Shown here: piece by piece, positions 28,989 through 37,879 of the stretch
How positions within the stretch are numbered: the stretch's first letter is position 1
How the letters are laid out: every line of letters begins with the position of its first letter
DNA from: Dyella sp. A6
GTDB lineage: Bacteria > Pseudomonadota > Gammaproteobacteria > Xanthomonadales > Rhodanobacteraceae
DNA: 64,000 bases
Assembly (NCBI RefSeq): GCF_036320485.1
Contig: NZ_CP132911.1
Span: 2,294,001-2,358,000, forward strand
Reading direction: 5' to 3'
Position numbers and translations under genes: made by a program
Notes under the pieces: generated by a model
What the model was told of the DNA's origin: nothing
The model's input: the letters and a program-made list of their open reading frames with translations, nothing else
Databases searched by the model: none

Positions 28989-29581
28989 CGGTGGACTGGC
29001 CCGAACTCATCGGCGCCCTGCTCAGTGTGTGGGGCGTATGGCTGACCGCCCAGCGCCGCATGCTGAGCTGGCCGGTCAATGTCGTGGCCTGTGCGGTTTA
29101 CGGCTGGGTGTTCCTCGACGCCCGGCTGTATTCCGACACCCTGCTGCAACTCACCTTCGCGATCTTCATCGCCTACGGCTGGTACCGCTGGAAGCAGAAC
29201 CTGGGGCGGGACCGTCGGGTGAGAGTGGCACGGCTGCAGCCCACGCATGCCTTGCTCAACCTCGGCGTCGGCGCGGTAGGGGCACTGTGCCTGGGCTACG
29301 TCATGCATGCCTGGACCGATGCCGCACTGCCATGGCTGGACTCGGCGTTGACCGCCTTCAGCCTGGTCGCGCAATGGTGGCAGGACCGCCGCCATTGCGC
29401 GGCATGGTGGCTGTGGATCATTCTCGACGCGATCTACGTCGGCGAATACATCTACAAACAGCTGCTGATCACATCGGCGCTGTACGCCGGCTTCGTGGTA
29501 CTGGCGATCATCGGTCTGCGCGCCTGGCGCCAGGCCGAACATGACGAGATGCCGGCGCTCGCTACCGAGGCTCAGCGGTAG
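28985..29581 (+). CDS. pnuT: PnuC-family permease, probably thiamin (PnuT-like)
   Basis: A 198-residue inner-membrane protein of the PnuC family, with about seven hydrophobic segments. Family blocks are LSWPVNVVACAVYGWVFLDARLYSD, FIAYGWYRWKQ and WWLWIILDAIYVGEYIYK. PnuC proteins are facilitators for vitamin precursors that are trapped by phosphorylation inside the cell; PnuT members carry thiamin. It starts at GTG 28985, overlapping the receptor stop by 4 bp, so both are under the TPP riboswitch. No thiamin pyrophosphokinase follows. Its end overlaps the convergent antiporter gene by 10 bp. Confidence 0.87.
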   Translation: MTVDWPELIGALLSVWGVWLTAQRRMLSWPVNVVACAVYGWVFLDARLYSDTLLQLTFAIFIAYGWYRWKQNLGRDRRVRVARLQPTHALLNLGVGAVGALCLGYVMHAWTDAALPWLDSALTAFSLVAQWWQDRRHCAAWWLWIILDAIYVGEYIYKQLLITSALYAGFVVLAIIGLRAWRQAEHDEMPALATEAQR

Positions 29582-31212
29582 CGCGCCTCGGCCAGATCGA
29601 TCTCACGTACCAGCTTGCGTGAGGTTTCGTCGGAAATGCGCATGTGCCGGGCCAGGTCGAAGACTTCGTTGCGTTCGGCCTGCAACCCGGCCAGGCGCAG
29701 CGAACGCTCGATCTGGTCGGACTTACGCAGCTGTAACGCGTCGCCGTTGTCCCCGCTGCGATCGTCCAGCCGGTGCCGGTAGAGCGCGATGACCCGTGCG
29801 GCCGCCTGCGTGCAGATGTCCGCATCGGTCGACGGCATGCCCGACAGCAGCACCTGCTGCTCTTTCTCGATCGCGGCGATGGCCTGCTCGACGGCCTTGC
29901 GCCGGGCGAAATCCTCTTCCTGCGCCTCACCGGTCTCCGCTGGCATCTTCAGCCCTTTCAGCAGCGCCGGCAGGCCAAGGCTTGCCAGCAGCAGCGACAC
30001 CAGGATCACCGCCGCGGCCAGGAACACGGCCAGGTCACGCGCCGGGAACGGAGTGCCATCGGGCAACACCAGCGGCAGGGTCAGCACGCCGGCCAGGGTG
30101 ATCGCGCCGCGTACGCCGGACAGCGACATCGCCAGCACCAGTCGCCAGTGCGGCTTCTCGCGGACCTCGCCACGACGCATGGCGCGCAGCCGACTCAGCC
30201 GCAGCGACACCCGTACCCACACATAGCGCAACACGGCCAGCCCAAGGCTGAGCACCAGCGCGTAGACCAGCAGCCACCACGGATTGCTGCGTCCGCCCTG
30301 CGCCACCGAGGCCAGTGCACCGTGCAGTATCCGCGGCAACTGCTCGCCCATCAGCACGAACACGACACCGTTCAACGCGAACTGGACGGTGGCCCATACC
30401 GCCGCGCGCTGCATGCGCATGTTGGCCATAGCCCGACCGCTGAGTTCCACGTAGCTCATCGCCATGCCTGCGGCGACCGCCGCCAGGATGCCCGAGGCCT
30501 GCATCATCTCGGCCACCAGATAGGCACCGAACGGAGTCAGCAGACTGATCAGGATCGGCGAACCGCTGTCCTGGCCGAACCTGCGCGACATGCCCTGCTG
30601 CACCACGCTTACCAGCAGGGTGAACGCGACCCCGATGCCGACACCCGCCAAGGCCAGCCATAGAAAGGTGAGCGAGGCCGAGAACAGCGAAAAGCTGCCG
30701 GTCATGGCGGCCGCCACGGCGAAACGGAAGCAGACCAGGCCAGAGGCATCGTTGAGCAACGACTCGGCCTCGAGAATGTGCATCATTCGTTTCGGAATCG
30801 GCACCCGGGCCGCGATCGAAGACACCGCCACCGGGTCGGTCGGCGACACGATCGCCGCCAGCGCGAACGCCACGGCCAGCGGCATCGCGGGGATCAGCAT
30901 GTGGATCAGAAAACCCGCGCCGACCACGGTGAACACCACCAAGCCCAGGGCCAGCTGCAGGATCACCCGGCGGTCCCGCAACAAGCCGTTCTTGGGAATG
31001 CTCCAGCCGTCGAGGAACAGCAGCGGCGGCAGGAACAACAGGAAGAACACTTCCGGTTCGAGCGTCACGCCACGCCCGGAAACGGCGGTGATCGCCGCGC
31101 CCAGCGCGATCTGCACCAGCGGCAGCGGCAACGAGAACGGCAGCATGCGTACCAGATAGCCGCTGGCCACCACCGCCAGCAACATCGCCAGAACCAGTTC
31201 GATCGAACTCAT
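29572..31212 (-). CDS. Na+/H+ antiporter, CPA1 family
   Basis: A 546-residue antiporter with about twelve membrane segments in the first 400 residues. Hallmarks are LFLPPLLFLDGWSIP, AALAAIVSPTDPVAVSSI (the CPA1 SPTDP motif), ESLLNDASGLVCFRFA (ion-binding ND) and SGVRGAITLAGVLTLPL. A charged cytoplasmic tail of about 120 residues follows with helical repeats, as in YjcE/NhaP-like proteins. ATG 31212 is selected over 31302, which lacks a ribosome site. Role: sodium and pH homeostasis. Confidence 0.93.
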   Translation of the reverse strand: MSSIELVLAMLLAVVASGYLVRMLPFSLPLPLVQIALGAAITAVSGRGVTLEPEVFFLLFLPPLLFLDGWSIPKNGLLRDRRVILQLALGLVVFTVVGAGFLIHMLIPAMPLAVAFALAAIVSPTDPVAVSSIAARVPIPKRMMHILEAESLLNDASGLVCFRFAVAAAMTGSFSLFSASLTFLWLALAGVGIGVAFTLLVSVVQQGMSRRFGQDSGSPILISLLTPFGAYLVAEMMQASGILAAVAAGMAMSYVELSGRAMANMRMQRAAVWATVQFALNGVVFVLMGEQLPRILHGALASVAQGGRSNPWWLLVYALVLSLGLAVLRYVWVRVSLRLSRLRAMRRGEVREKPHWRLVLAMSLSGVRGAITLAGVLTLPLVLPDGTPFPARDLAVFLAAAVILVSLLLASLGLPALLKGLKMPAETGEAQEEDFARRKAVEQAIAAIEKEQQVLLSGMPSTDADICTQAAARVIALYRHRLDDRSGDNGDALQLRKSDQIERSLRLAGLQAERNEVFDLARHMRISDETSRKLVREIDLAEARYR

Positions 31213-31320
31213 GCCGCGTCCCGCTCGCCATCCCTGCCGCACGCGCGGCACCCGCTCATCATGCATCAAGCGCAGCCCCGGGGGATGCAGCCGTCGTCGC
31301 ACGGATTAGCCGCTTCATGA

Positions 31321-31346
31321 AAAAGCCCGCCAAGTGGCGGGCTTTT
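31321..31346 (-). terminator. Terminator of htpG
   Basis: AAAAGCCCGCC-AAGT-GGCGGGCTTTT, 26 bp beyond the htpG stop; symmetrical A/T flanks make it functional on either strand. Confidence 0.88.
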
Positions 31347-31371
31347 CCGGTACAGCGACCAGGATGCGAGA

Positions 31372-33243
31372 TCAGCCCAGCAGCACCCGGTTCATGCGCT
31401 GCACGAAGGCAGCCGGATCAGGCAGTTGGGCACCGGCGGCGATCTCGGCCTGTTCCAGCAACAGGTTGGCGAGGTCGCCAGCCTTGGCTGGGTCGGTCTC
31501 GCTTTCCACGCGTTTGACCAGGGCGTGCGCCGGATTCACCTCCAGCGTGGGCTTGCTTTCCGGCATTTCGTGACCGGCTTCGCGCAACAGCCGCGCCAGA
31601 TGCGGGGCCATCTCGAAATCGGCCAGAGCCAGGCAGGACGGCGAGTCGGTGAGACGCGCCGATACCTTCACGTCACCGACACGGTCGCCCAGCAGTTCCT
31701 TGAGCTTCTTCAGCAACGGCTCGGCGGCCTTGGTCGCTTCTTCCTGCTTCTGCTTGTCGGCCTCGTCCAGCGGCAACTCGCCCTTGGCCACGTTGCGGAT
31801 CTTCTTGCCTTCGTACTCGGTGAGCGAACCCAGCATCCATTCGTCGATACGGTCGGACATCAGCAGCACCTCGATGTCCTTCGCCTTGAAGGCCTCGAGC
31901 TGCGGGCTGCCCAACGCAGCGGCATGGCTGTCAGCGGTGATGTACCAGATGGTGTCCTGGCCCACCGCCATGCGACCGATGTAGTCGTCCAGCGAAACCA
32001 CCTGCTTGGCGCCGTCACCCTTGGTCGAGGCGAAGCGCAGCAGCTTGGCGATACGCTCACGGTTGGCGTGGTCCTCGGCGATGCCTTCCTTCAGGGTGTT
32101 GCCGAACGCCTTCCAGAAGGTGGCGAACTTCTCGGGTTCGTCGCGGGCCAGCTTGTCGATCAGGTCGAGCACACGCTTCACGCACGCGGCCTTGATGCGC
32201 TCCAGCTGCCGGTTCTGCTGCAGGATCTCGCGGCTGACATTGAGCGGCAGGTCGTCGGCATCCACCACGCCGCGCACGAAGCGCAGGTAGTTGGGCAGCA
32301 ACTCCTCGGCCGCGTCCATGATGAAGACGCGCTTGATGTAGAGCTTCAGGCCCTTGCGCTCGTCACGCCCGCCCATCATCAGGTCGAACGGCGGCTGAGC
32401 CGGGATGTACAGCAGGGTGGTAAAGCTCTGGCTGCCCTCGACCCGGTTGTGCGTCCAGGCCAGCGGGTCGCTGAAATCATGCCCCAGCGACTTGTAGAAA
32501 CCGATGTAGTCCTCGTCGCTGATCTCGCTCTTGGGCTTGGTCCACAGCGCGGACGCCGCGTTGATGGTTTCCCATTCGTCGCTGGGCTTGCCGTCCTTCT
32601 CCACCGGCAGGCGGATCGGGAAGGCCACGTGGTCGGAATACTTGCGCACCAGCGAACGCAGCTCCCAGCCCTTCAGGAACTCGTCCTCGTCAGCCTTGAG
32701 GTGCAGCACGATCGTGGTGCCGCGCTCGGCCAGTTCCGCCGACTCCAGCAGGTACTCACCCTTGCCGTCGCTCTCCCACTTGACGCCATCCGTCGCCGCC
32801 GCACCGGCGCGACGGGTCAGCACGGTGACCTTGTCGGCAACCACGAAGGCCGAATAGAAGCCCACGCCGAACTGTCCGATCAGGCGCGCATCGGCTTTCT
32901 GTTCGCTGCCCATGGCTTCCAGGAATCGGCGCGTGCCGGAGCTGGCGATGGTGCCGATGTTGGCGACGACCTCGTCGCGGGTCATGCCGATGCCGTTGTC
33001 GCGCACGGTGACCGTGCGCGCGTCCGGGTCCCAGCTCACGTCGATGTGCAGTTCGCTGTCGCCGGCGGTCAGCTCCGGATGGGCCAGCGCCTCGAAGCGT
33101 AGCTTGTCGCAGGCATCGGAGGCGTTCGAGACCAGCTCGCGCAGGAAGATCTCTTTGTGCGAGTAGAGCGAATGGGTCACCAGGTGCAGGACCTGGGCGA
33201 CTTCGGCTTCAAATTTGCGGGTTTCGCTAGCGGGTGCGTTCAT
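31372..33243 (-). CDS. htpG: Chaperone HtpG (Hsp90)
   Basis: A 623-residue Hsp90. The N-terminal GHKL ATPase has LYSHKEIFLRELVSNASDACDK, RDNGIGMTRDEV and IGQFGVGFYSAF; the middle domain has YIKRVFIMDAAEELLPNYLRFVRGVVD. The C-terminal dimerisation domain lacks the eukaryotic MEEVD tail, as expected. It is an ATP-dependent cytosolic chaperone. The chosen ATG 33243 gives a family-like N-terminus; the 21-codon extension has no homology. Confidence 0.97.
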   Translation of the reverse strand: MNAPASETRKFEAEVAQVLHLVTHSLYSHKEIFLRELVSNASDACDKLRFEALAHPELTAGDSELHIDVSWDPDARTVTVRDNGIGMTRDEVVANIGTIASSGTRRFLEAMGSEQKADARLIGQFGVGFYSAFVVADKVTVLTRRAGAAATDGVKWESDGKGEYLLESAELAERGTTIVLHLKADEDEFLKGWELRSLVRKYSDHVAFPIRLPVEKDGKPSDEWETINAASALWTKPKSEISDEDYIGFYKSLGHDFSDPLAWTHNRVEGSQSFTTLLYIPAQPPFDLMMGGRDERKGLKLYIKRVFIMDAAEELLPNYLRFVRGVVDADDLPLNVSREILQQNRQLERIKAACVKRVLDLIDKLARDEPEKFATFWKAFGNTLKEGIAEDHANRERIAKLLRFASTKGDGAKQVVSLDDYIGRMAVGQDTIWYITADSHAAALGSPQLEAFKAKDIEVLLMSDRIDEWMLGSLTEYEGKKIRNVAKGELPLDEADKQKQEEATKAAEPLLKKLKELLGDRVGDVKVSARLTDSPSCLALADFEMAPHLARLLREAGHEMPESKPTLEVNPAHALVKRVESETDPAKAGDLANLLLEQAEIAAGAQLPDPAAFVQRMNRVLLG

Positions 33244-33326
33244 GCGTGATACGTCCAGGGTTGAATGTCGAATCAGATGGCGGGTGAGCATCGTGCGGAA
33301 CGCCATGTCCCGCCCCTCACCGCGCG

Positions 33327-33349
33327 CCTTTTCCCTGTCAGGGAAAAGG
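33327..33349 (-). terminator. Stem-loop after htpX
   Basis: CCTTTTCCCT-GTC-AGGGAAAAGG, a perfect 10-bp stem starting 9 bp past the htpX stop. There is no T-run on the minus strand, so it may be a weak terminator or RNA stabiliser. Confidence 0.55.
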
Positions 33350-33357
33350 CAGATGGA

Positions 33358-34260
33358 TCAGGCTGCCGTGGCGGCCTTGCGGAGCGCCTCGATGCGCTCT
33401 TCCAACGGCGGATGGCTCATGAAAAGCCGCTGCAGACCGGTTCCCATGCGGTCAGAAATACCGAATGCAGCCAGGGTCTTGGGCAGGCTGTTCTCGCCAT
33501 GATCGACCTGCAGACGCTGCAATGCGGAGATCATCGCCCCACGGCCGGCCAGTTTCGCACCGGCGGCGTCGGCATGGAACTCGCGCCAGCGCGAGAAGGC
33601 CATCACGATCATCGATGCGAACAGGCCGAACACCACCTGCAGCACCATCACGGTGACGAAATAGCCGATACCGCTGCCACCGCGATTGTCGTTGCGGCCA
33701 CCGGACATCCAGCTGTCCACCAGCTGGCCGATGACGCGTGCGGCAAGGATCACCAGAGTATTCAGCACGCCCTGGATCAGGGTCATGGTCACCATGTCAC
33801 CGTTGGCGACGTGGCCGATCTCGTGCCCCAGCACGGCCGCCACCTGCTCGCGGTCCATCTGCTGGAGCAGGCCAGTGCTGACCGCCACCAGCGCGCTGTT
33901 CCTGGTCATGCCGGTGGCGAAGGCGTTCATCTCGGGTGCGTCGTACACCGCGACCTCGGGCATGCCGATACCGGCGTGCTGGGCATGCTGGCGAACCGTG
34001 TCCAGCAGCCAGCGCTCGTTTTCGTTGCGCGGCTGCTCGATGATCTGGGCGCCGGTGGTCCACTTGGCCATCTGCTTGGACATGGCCAGCGATATGAAGG
34101 CACCGCCCATGCCGAAGATCGCGGCAAAGACCAGCAGGCCGGTGATACCGCCGGCATTCTGGACGGCGGCATAGCGGTCCACCCCGAACAGGTGGCAGAC
34201 GATGCTCAGCAGGAGCAGGACGGCAATATTGGTACCGAGGAACAGGGCTATGCGGCGCAT
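33358..34260 (-). CDS. htpX: Membrane zinc protease HtpX
   Basis: A 300-residue M48 metalloprotease. Two N-terminal membrane segments (LFLGTNIAVLLLLSIVCHLFG; ITGLLVFAAIFGMGGAFISLAM) precede the zinc site HEIGH (about 141-145), two further hydrophobic segments, and the third ligand region REFHADAAGAKL. It degrades misfolded membrane proteins together with FtsH. ATG 34260 starts MRRIALFLGTN, the family N-terminus. It lies upstream of htpG on the same strand with a 114 bp gap; both are heat-shock type genes. Confidence 0.96.
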   Translation of the reverse strand: MRRIALFLGTNIAVLLLLSIVCHLFGVDRYAAVQNAGGITGLLVFAAIFGMGGAFISLAMSKQMAKWTTGAQIIEQPRNENERWLLDTVRQHAQHAGIGMPEVAVYDAPEMNAFATGMTRNSALVAVSTGLLQQMDREQVAAVLGHEIGHVANGDMVTMTLIQGVLNTLVILAARVIGQLVDSWMSGGRNDNRGGSGIGYFVTVMVLQVVFGLFASMIVMAFSRWREFHADAAGAKLAGRGAMISALQRLQVDHGENSLPKTLAAFGISDRMGTGLQRLFMSHPPLEERIEALRKAATAA

Positions 34261-34408
34261 GGGTCTACTCTCGAGACAGTCGTGGATGGAAACGGCGGCT
34301 GCGAATCGCAAAAATCGGGGCGCTGGCGGCCGCTTTCAAGAGATCCGGCACGCACCGACACCCGTCATCCGGGCATCAGCGCCGGGCGAGGCATCCTAGA
34401 ATGTCTGC

Positions 34409-35296
34409 ATGACCTACCGAGGACGCTTCGCCCCCTCTCCGACCGGATGCCTGCATTTCGGTTCCCTCGTCGCCGCCGTGGGCAGCTGGCTGTGCGCCCG
34501 GCATGCCGGCGGGCAGTGGCTGCTGCGGATGGAGGACATCGATCCACCCCGCGAAGTCGCCGGGGCCGCCGCCGACATGCTGGCCACCCTGCCCGCCTTC
34601 GGCCTGACCGCCGATGCCACGCCGCTGTTCCAGTCGACGCGACAGCCGGCCTACGACGCGGCTTTCGAACAACTGCGCGCCACCGGCCTGGTGTTCCCGT
34701 GCTGGTGCAGCCGCAGCGACCTGGCTGCATCCGGGGGGCTGCATCGCGATGGCCGCTGCGTAGCCTCCCCCATCGAAGGACGCGCGCCGGCCTGGCGACT
34801 GCGTGCACCTGATCTGGACATCCATTTCGAGGATGCCCTGCAAGGCTCGCAACGACAGAATCTGCGCGAATCGGTGGGCGACTTCGTGATCCGCCGGGTC
34901 GAGGGCTTCTACGCCTATCAGCTTGCCTGCGTGGTGGACGATGCCTTTCAGGACGTCACCGAGGTGGTTCGCGGCAGCGACCTGCTGGACGCCACGCCAC
35001 GGCAGATCCATCTGCAGCGCCTGCTCGGGCTACCTACACCCGGCTACCTTCATCTGCCGCTGGTGCTGGACGCACAGGGACGCAAGTTGTCCAAGTCCGA
35101 TGCTGCCCATCCGGTCGACCCGGCCAACCCGTTGCCGGCACTGCGCAGCGCGCTGTCCTTTCTTGGGCTGACGGTTGAATCGGACGCCTCCGACCCAGCG
35201 GAGCTGCTCGATCGTGCGCTGGTTGATTTCGATCCCGCACATTTGTCGCGCTGCGGCAACCGTCGTGCCGCGATAGCGGGTATAAGTGAATCGTAG
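34409..35296 (+). CDS. gluQ: Glutamyl-Q tRNA(Asp) synthetase
   Basis: A 295-residue paralog of the glutamyl-tRNA synthetase catalytic domain lacking the anticodon-binding part. The HIGH-equivalent is APSPTGCLHFG, a zinc site lies at CWCSRSDL, the tRNA-recognition insert includes GDFVIRRVEGFYAYQLA, and the KMSKS-equivalent is GRKLSKSD. It attaches glutamate to queuosine in tRNA-Asp. It is divergent from htpX with a 148 bp gap. GluQ is often linked to dksA in other bacteria; that is not the case here. Confidence 0.95.
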   Translation: MTYRGRFAPSPTGCLHFGSLVAAVGSWLCARHAGGQWLLRMEDIDPPREVAGAAADMLATLPAFGLTADATPLFQSTRQPAYDAAFEQLRATGLVFPCWCSRSDLAASGGLHRDGRCVASPIEGRAPAWRLRAPDLDIHFEDALQGSQRQNLRESVGDFVIRRVEGFYAYQLACVVDDAFQDVTEVVRGSDLLDATPRQIHLQRLLGLPTPGYLHLPLVLDAQGRKLSKSDAAHPVDPANPLPALRSALSFLGLTVESDASDPAELLDRALVDFDPAHLSRCGNRRAAIAGISES

Positions 35297-35304
35297 GACA
35301 TAAT

Positions 35305-35322
35305 CACCGCATGCATGCGGTG
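35305..35322. promoter_or_regulatory. Perfect 18-bp palindrome upstream of phbB
   Basis: CACCGCATGCATGCGGTG immediately follows a CATAAT -10-like element at 35299-35304, 66 bp before the phbB ATG. It could be an operator or the terminator stem of gluQ, which ends 8 bp upstream; there is no T-run. Confidence 0.4.
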
Positions 35323-35387
35323 GCGGTCCTGCACCGCTAACGACTCACCATTACCCACGCAATCGTAGCTAAGAAAGGAGATACACC

Positions 35388-36128
35388 ATGGCGCAACGCA
35401 CGGCATTGGTCACTGGCGGCACCGGCGGTATCGGCACCGCCATCGTGCGCTACCTCGCCGGACAAGGACATCGTGTTGCCACCAACTACCGCAATGCCGC
35501 CAAGGCCGAGGCCTGGCGCAAGCAGATGGCCGACGAAGGCATCGACGTCTTCATGGTGGAGGCCGACGTGTCCGATCCAGCCGCCTGCGAGGCGATGGCC
35601 CGCACCATCGAGGAAAAGCTCGGCCCGATCGACATCCTGGTCAACAACGCCGGCATCACCCGCGACACCACCTTCCACAAGATGAGCTACCAGCAGTGGA
35701 ACGACGTGGTGAACACCAATCTCAACGCCTGCTTCAACGTCACCCGTCCGGTGATCGAAAGCATGCGGGCGCGCAAGTGGGGCCGCATCGTGCAGATCAG
35801 CTCGATCAACGGCCAGAAGGGTCAGTACGGCCAGGCCAACTACGCCGCGGCGAAAGCTGGCATGCACGGCTTCACCATCTCGCTGGCCCAGGAAAACGCG
35901 AAGTTCGGCGTCACCGTCAATACCGTCTCGCCCGGCTACGTCGGCACCGACATGGTGATGGCGGTGCCCGAGGAAGTCCGCGAGAAGATCGTGGCGCAGA
36001 TCCCGGTCGGCCGCCTCGGCAAGCCCGAGGAAATCGCCCACGCCGTGGCCTTCTTCACCACCGACGAAGCCGCCTGGATCACCGGCGCCAATCTCGCCAT
36101 CAATGGCGGGCATTACATGGGCTGGTGA
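35388..36128 (+). CDS. phbB: Acetoacetyl-CoA reductase
   Basis: A 246-residue short-chain dehydrogenase. The Rossmann motif is TGGTGGIGTAIVRYLA, the catalytic serine is in IVQISSINGQKGQYGQ, and the YxxxK is NYAAAKAGMHGFT. The GQYGQANY and SPGYVGTDMV stretches are typical of PhaB, which reduces acetoacetyl-CoA with NADPH to (R)-3-hydroxybutyryl-CoA for polyhydroxybutyrate. The AAGGAG ribosome site is very strong. No phaA or phaC is adjacent, so the pathway partners must lie elsewhere. Confidence 0.92.
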   Translation: MAQRTALVTGGTGGIGTAIVRYLAGQGHRVATNYRNAAKAEAWRKQMADEGIDVFMVEADVSDPAACEAMARTIEEKLGPIDILVNNAGITRDTTFHKMSYQQWNDVVNTNLNACFNVTRPVIESMRARKWGRIVQISSINGQKGQYGQANYAAAKAGMHGFTISLAQENAKFGVTVNTVSPGYVGTDMVMAVPEEVREKIVAQIPVGRLGKPEEIAHAVAFFTTDEAAWITGANLAINGGHYMGW

Positions 36129-36133
36129 TTGGG

Positions 36134-36226
36134 GCGAGGAGCGAGTGGAGAGGAGTGAGAAGTGAGAGCAAGTCCGCAAACCGGACGCTCTGCGCTTTAT
36201 CTCTCACTACTCACTGCTCGCTCCTG
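36134..36226. repeat. Purine-rich GAGTGAG inverted repeat
   Basis: The left arm is built of GAGGAGCGAG, GAGAGGAGTGAG and AAGTGAGAG units. The right arm carries the complement (CTCTCACTACTCACTGCTCGCTCC). Between them is an inner stem GTCCG-CAAAC-CGGAC. It lies between the convergent phbB and tcdA and can fold as one long imperfect hairpin. It looks like a dispersed intergenic repeat rather than a simple terminator. Confidence 0.6.
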
Positions 36227-36230
36227 ATTT

Positions 36231-37025
36231 TCACTTCTCACCTTTTCCGAGCAATTTCTCCAGCACCTTGCCTACGGCCGCAAAGGCGAAGGCGCCGGTG
36301 ATGTGGGTCGCGGCCCCCAGGCCGCCGCCGCACGCCAGGTTCAGGGCATCGCCTCCCGGTGGACGCGTGCCGCAGACCGTGCCGTCGGGCTGCGGATACT
36401 GCACGTTCTGTAGCGAATAGACGGCCTGCACCCCGAAATAACGCTGCGGGCTGCGCGGGAAATTGAAGTCGCTACGGAGCTTCTTGCGAATCAGACTGAA
36501 CATCGCGTCGTGCTCGGTACGCGACAGGTCGCGCACGCGGATCTGGGTCGGGTCGGTCCGTCCGCCCGCCGAGCCGACGGTGACGATGGGCAACTTGCGA
36601 CGCCGGCACCAGGCGATCATTTCCAGCTTGACGCGGAACGCATCGCAGGCATCCAGCACCACGTCGTAGCCACGGTCGAGCAGTTCGTCCAGCGTGCCCG
36701 TGGTGAGAAAACGCTCGATCGCTTCCAGGCGCAACGTCGGATTGATCGCGTGCAGGCGCTTGGCCATCACGCCCACCTTGGGCTTGCCGTATTCACCGTC
36801 CAGCGCATGCAGTTGCCGGTTGGTATTGGACACGCACACTTCGTCGGCATCGATCAGGGTGAGTCGCCCCACCCCACTGCGCACCAGTGCCTCGGCCGCC
36901 CAGGAGCCTACCCCGCCGACGCCGACCACGCAGACGTGCGCGTCCGCCAGCCGGGTGACGCTGCCAGTGCCATAAAGTCGTTCGACGCCGGCAAAACGCT
37001 CGGCGGGATCATTCGGTTCGCTCAT
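36231..37025 (-). CDS. tcdA: tRNA threonylcarbamoyladenosine dehydratase TcdA (CsdL)
   Basis: A 264-residue E1-like adenylating enzyme. The nucleotide site is VCVVGVGGVGSWAAEALVRSGVG; TLIDADEVCVSNTNRQ and VVLDACDAFRVKLEMIAWC follow. A C-terminal hydrophobic helix (ITGAFAFAAVGKVLEKLL) matches TcdA, which cyclises t6A37 to ct6A in tRNAs with ATP. Length is normal. Confidence 0.94.
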   Translation of the reverse strand: MSEPNDPAERFAGVERLYGTGSVTRLADAHVCVVGVGGVGSWAAEALVRSGVGRLTLIDADEVCVSNTNRQLHALDGEYGKPKVGVMAKRLHAINPTLRLEAIERFLTTGTLDELLDRGYDVVLDACDAFRVKLEMIAWCRRRKLPIVTVGSAGGRTDPTQIRVRDLSRTEHDAMFSLIRKKLRSDFNFPRSPQRYFGVQAVYSLQNVQYPQPDGTVCGTRPPGGDALNLACGGGLGAATHITGAFAFAAVGKVLEKLLGKGEK

Positions 37026-37170
37026 GCTCTGAATGCCTGCGGTAAAGCCCCCCGGACGGCCCTGCGGGCCTGCACCGGATTCGCCAAAACCCGTATTTTA
37101 TCGGACCCGCGCGGCAACGACGAAAGACTGGGTTATGCTCGGCGACTTCGTCACCACGGACCCCGATAAC

Positions 37171-37560
37171 ATGCGTGCAGCCCTACTGATCGTGCTTGGC
37201 CTGGCCATCGGCATTCTCGGCACCGTACCGGTGATGAACGTCCTCAACCAGCGCAATCCGATGCCCAAGGCCGTGATGATCACCATGGGCTATCACATGC
37301 ACCAACTGCAGGACGAGCTGAAGGCCAAGCGCTGCGATGCGACCGCCAGCCTCGGCCAGTTGCAGCACATGCAGGCGATCGCGGGCGACATTCCGGCCGC
37401 GTTCCCGAATACGCCCAAGGCTTTCGTGGAAGACACCACGCACCTGCAACAGGCACTCGGCGCCGCCGTGCAGGCCGCGCCCGCCGACTGCCCGGCACTG
37501 GCCGTCGTACTCAAGCCCGTCGGACATGCCTGCCAATCCTGCCACCAGGCGTTCCGCTGA
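37171..37560 (+). CDS. Small c-type cytochrome, cytochrome c'-like
   Basis: A 129-residue exported protein. An N-terminal hydrophobic segment (ALLIVLGLAIGILGTVPVM) serves as signal or anchor; the helical body has methionine/histidine near MGYHMHQL. The single haem motif CQSCH lies six residues from the C-terminus, the placement seen in cytochrome c' and c-556-type four-helix proteins. Redox partner unknown. ATG 37171 is chosen because upstream in-frame starts add a non-signal-like extension. Confidence 0.75.
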   Translation: MRAALLIVLGLAIGILGTVPVMNVLNQRNPMPKAVMITMGYHMHQLQDELKAKRCDATASLGQLQHMQAIAGDIPAAFPNTPKAFVEDTTHLQQALGAAVQAAPADCPALAVVLKPVGHACQSCHQAFR

Positions 37561-37576
37561 GCGGTCGCGGCTCGAC

Positions 37577-37879
37577 TCAGAGCCGCACCTTGCCGCGCCA
37601 CACCTGCACATACATCACCCAGTCGCCCAGCAGGCTGTAGAGCGGATGGCGGAAGGTGGCGGGGCGGTTCTTCTCGTAGGCGAAATGACCGACCCAGGCA
37701 AAACCGTAACCAGCTACCGGCGCCAGCCACAGCCAGGCCGGACGAGCACTGACGATCGCCAGCAGAATCACCAGCAGGACCAGTGTGCTGCCGGCGAAAT
37801 GCATCCTGCGACAGCGCCGGTCGCGATGTTCGCCGAGGTAGAACGGATAGAACTCGCGAAAGCTGGAGAACTCGGCCAT
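37577..37879 (-). CDS. Mpo1-like (DUF962) membrane protein
   Basis: A 100-residue protein with FREFYPFYLGEHRDRRCRRMHFAGSTLVLL, then a hydrophobic pair and WVGHFAYEKNRPATFRHPLYSLLGDW. The conserved H-x3-R..H and HF-x2-E..P histidines match the DUF962/Mpo1 family, whose yeast member is an iron-dependent 2-hydroxy fatty acid dioxygenase. The bacterial role is unproven. ATG 37879 gives the family N-terminus; the longer frame is a non-homologous extension. Confidence 0.85.
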   Translation of the reverse strand: MAEFSSFREFYPFYLGEHRDRRCRRMHFAGSTLVLLVILLAIVSARPAWLWLAPVAGYGFAWVGHFAYEKNRPATFRHPLYSLLGDWVMYVQVWRGKVRL

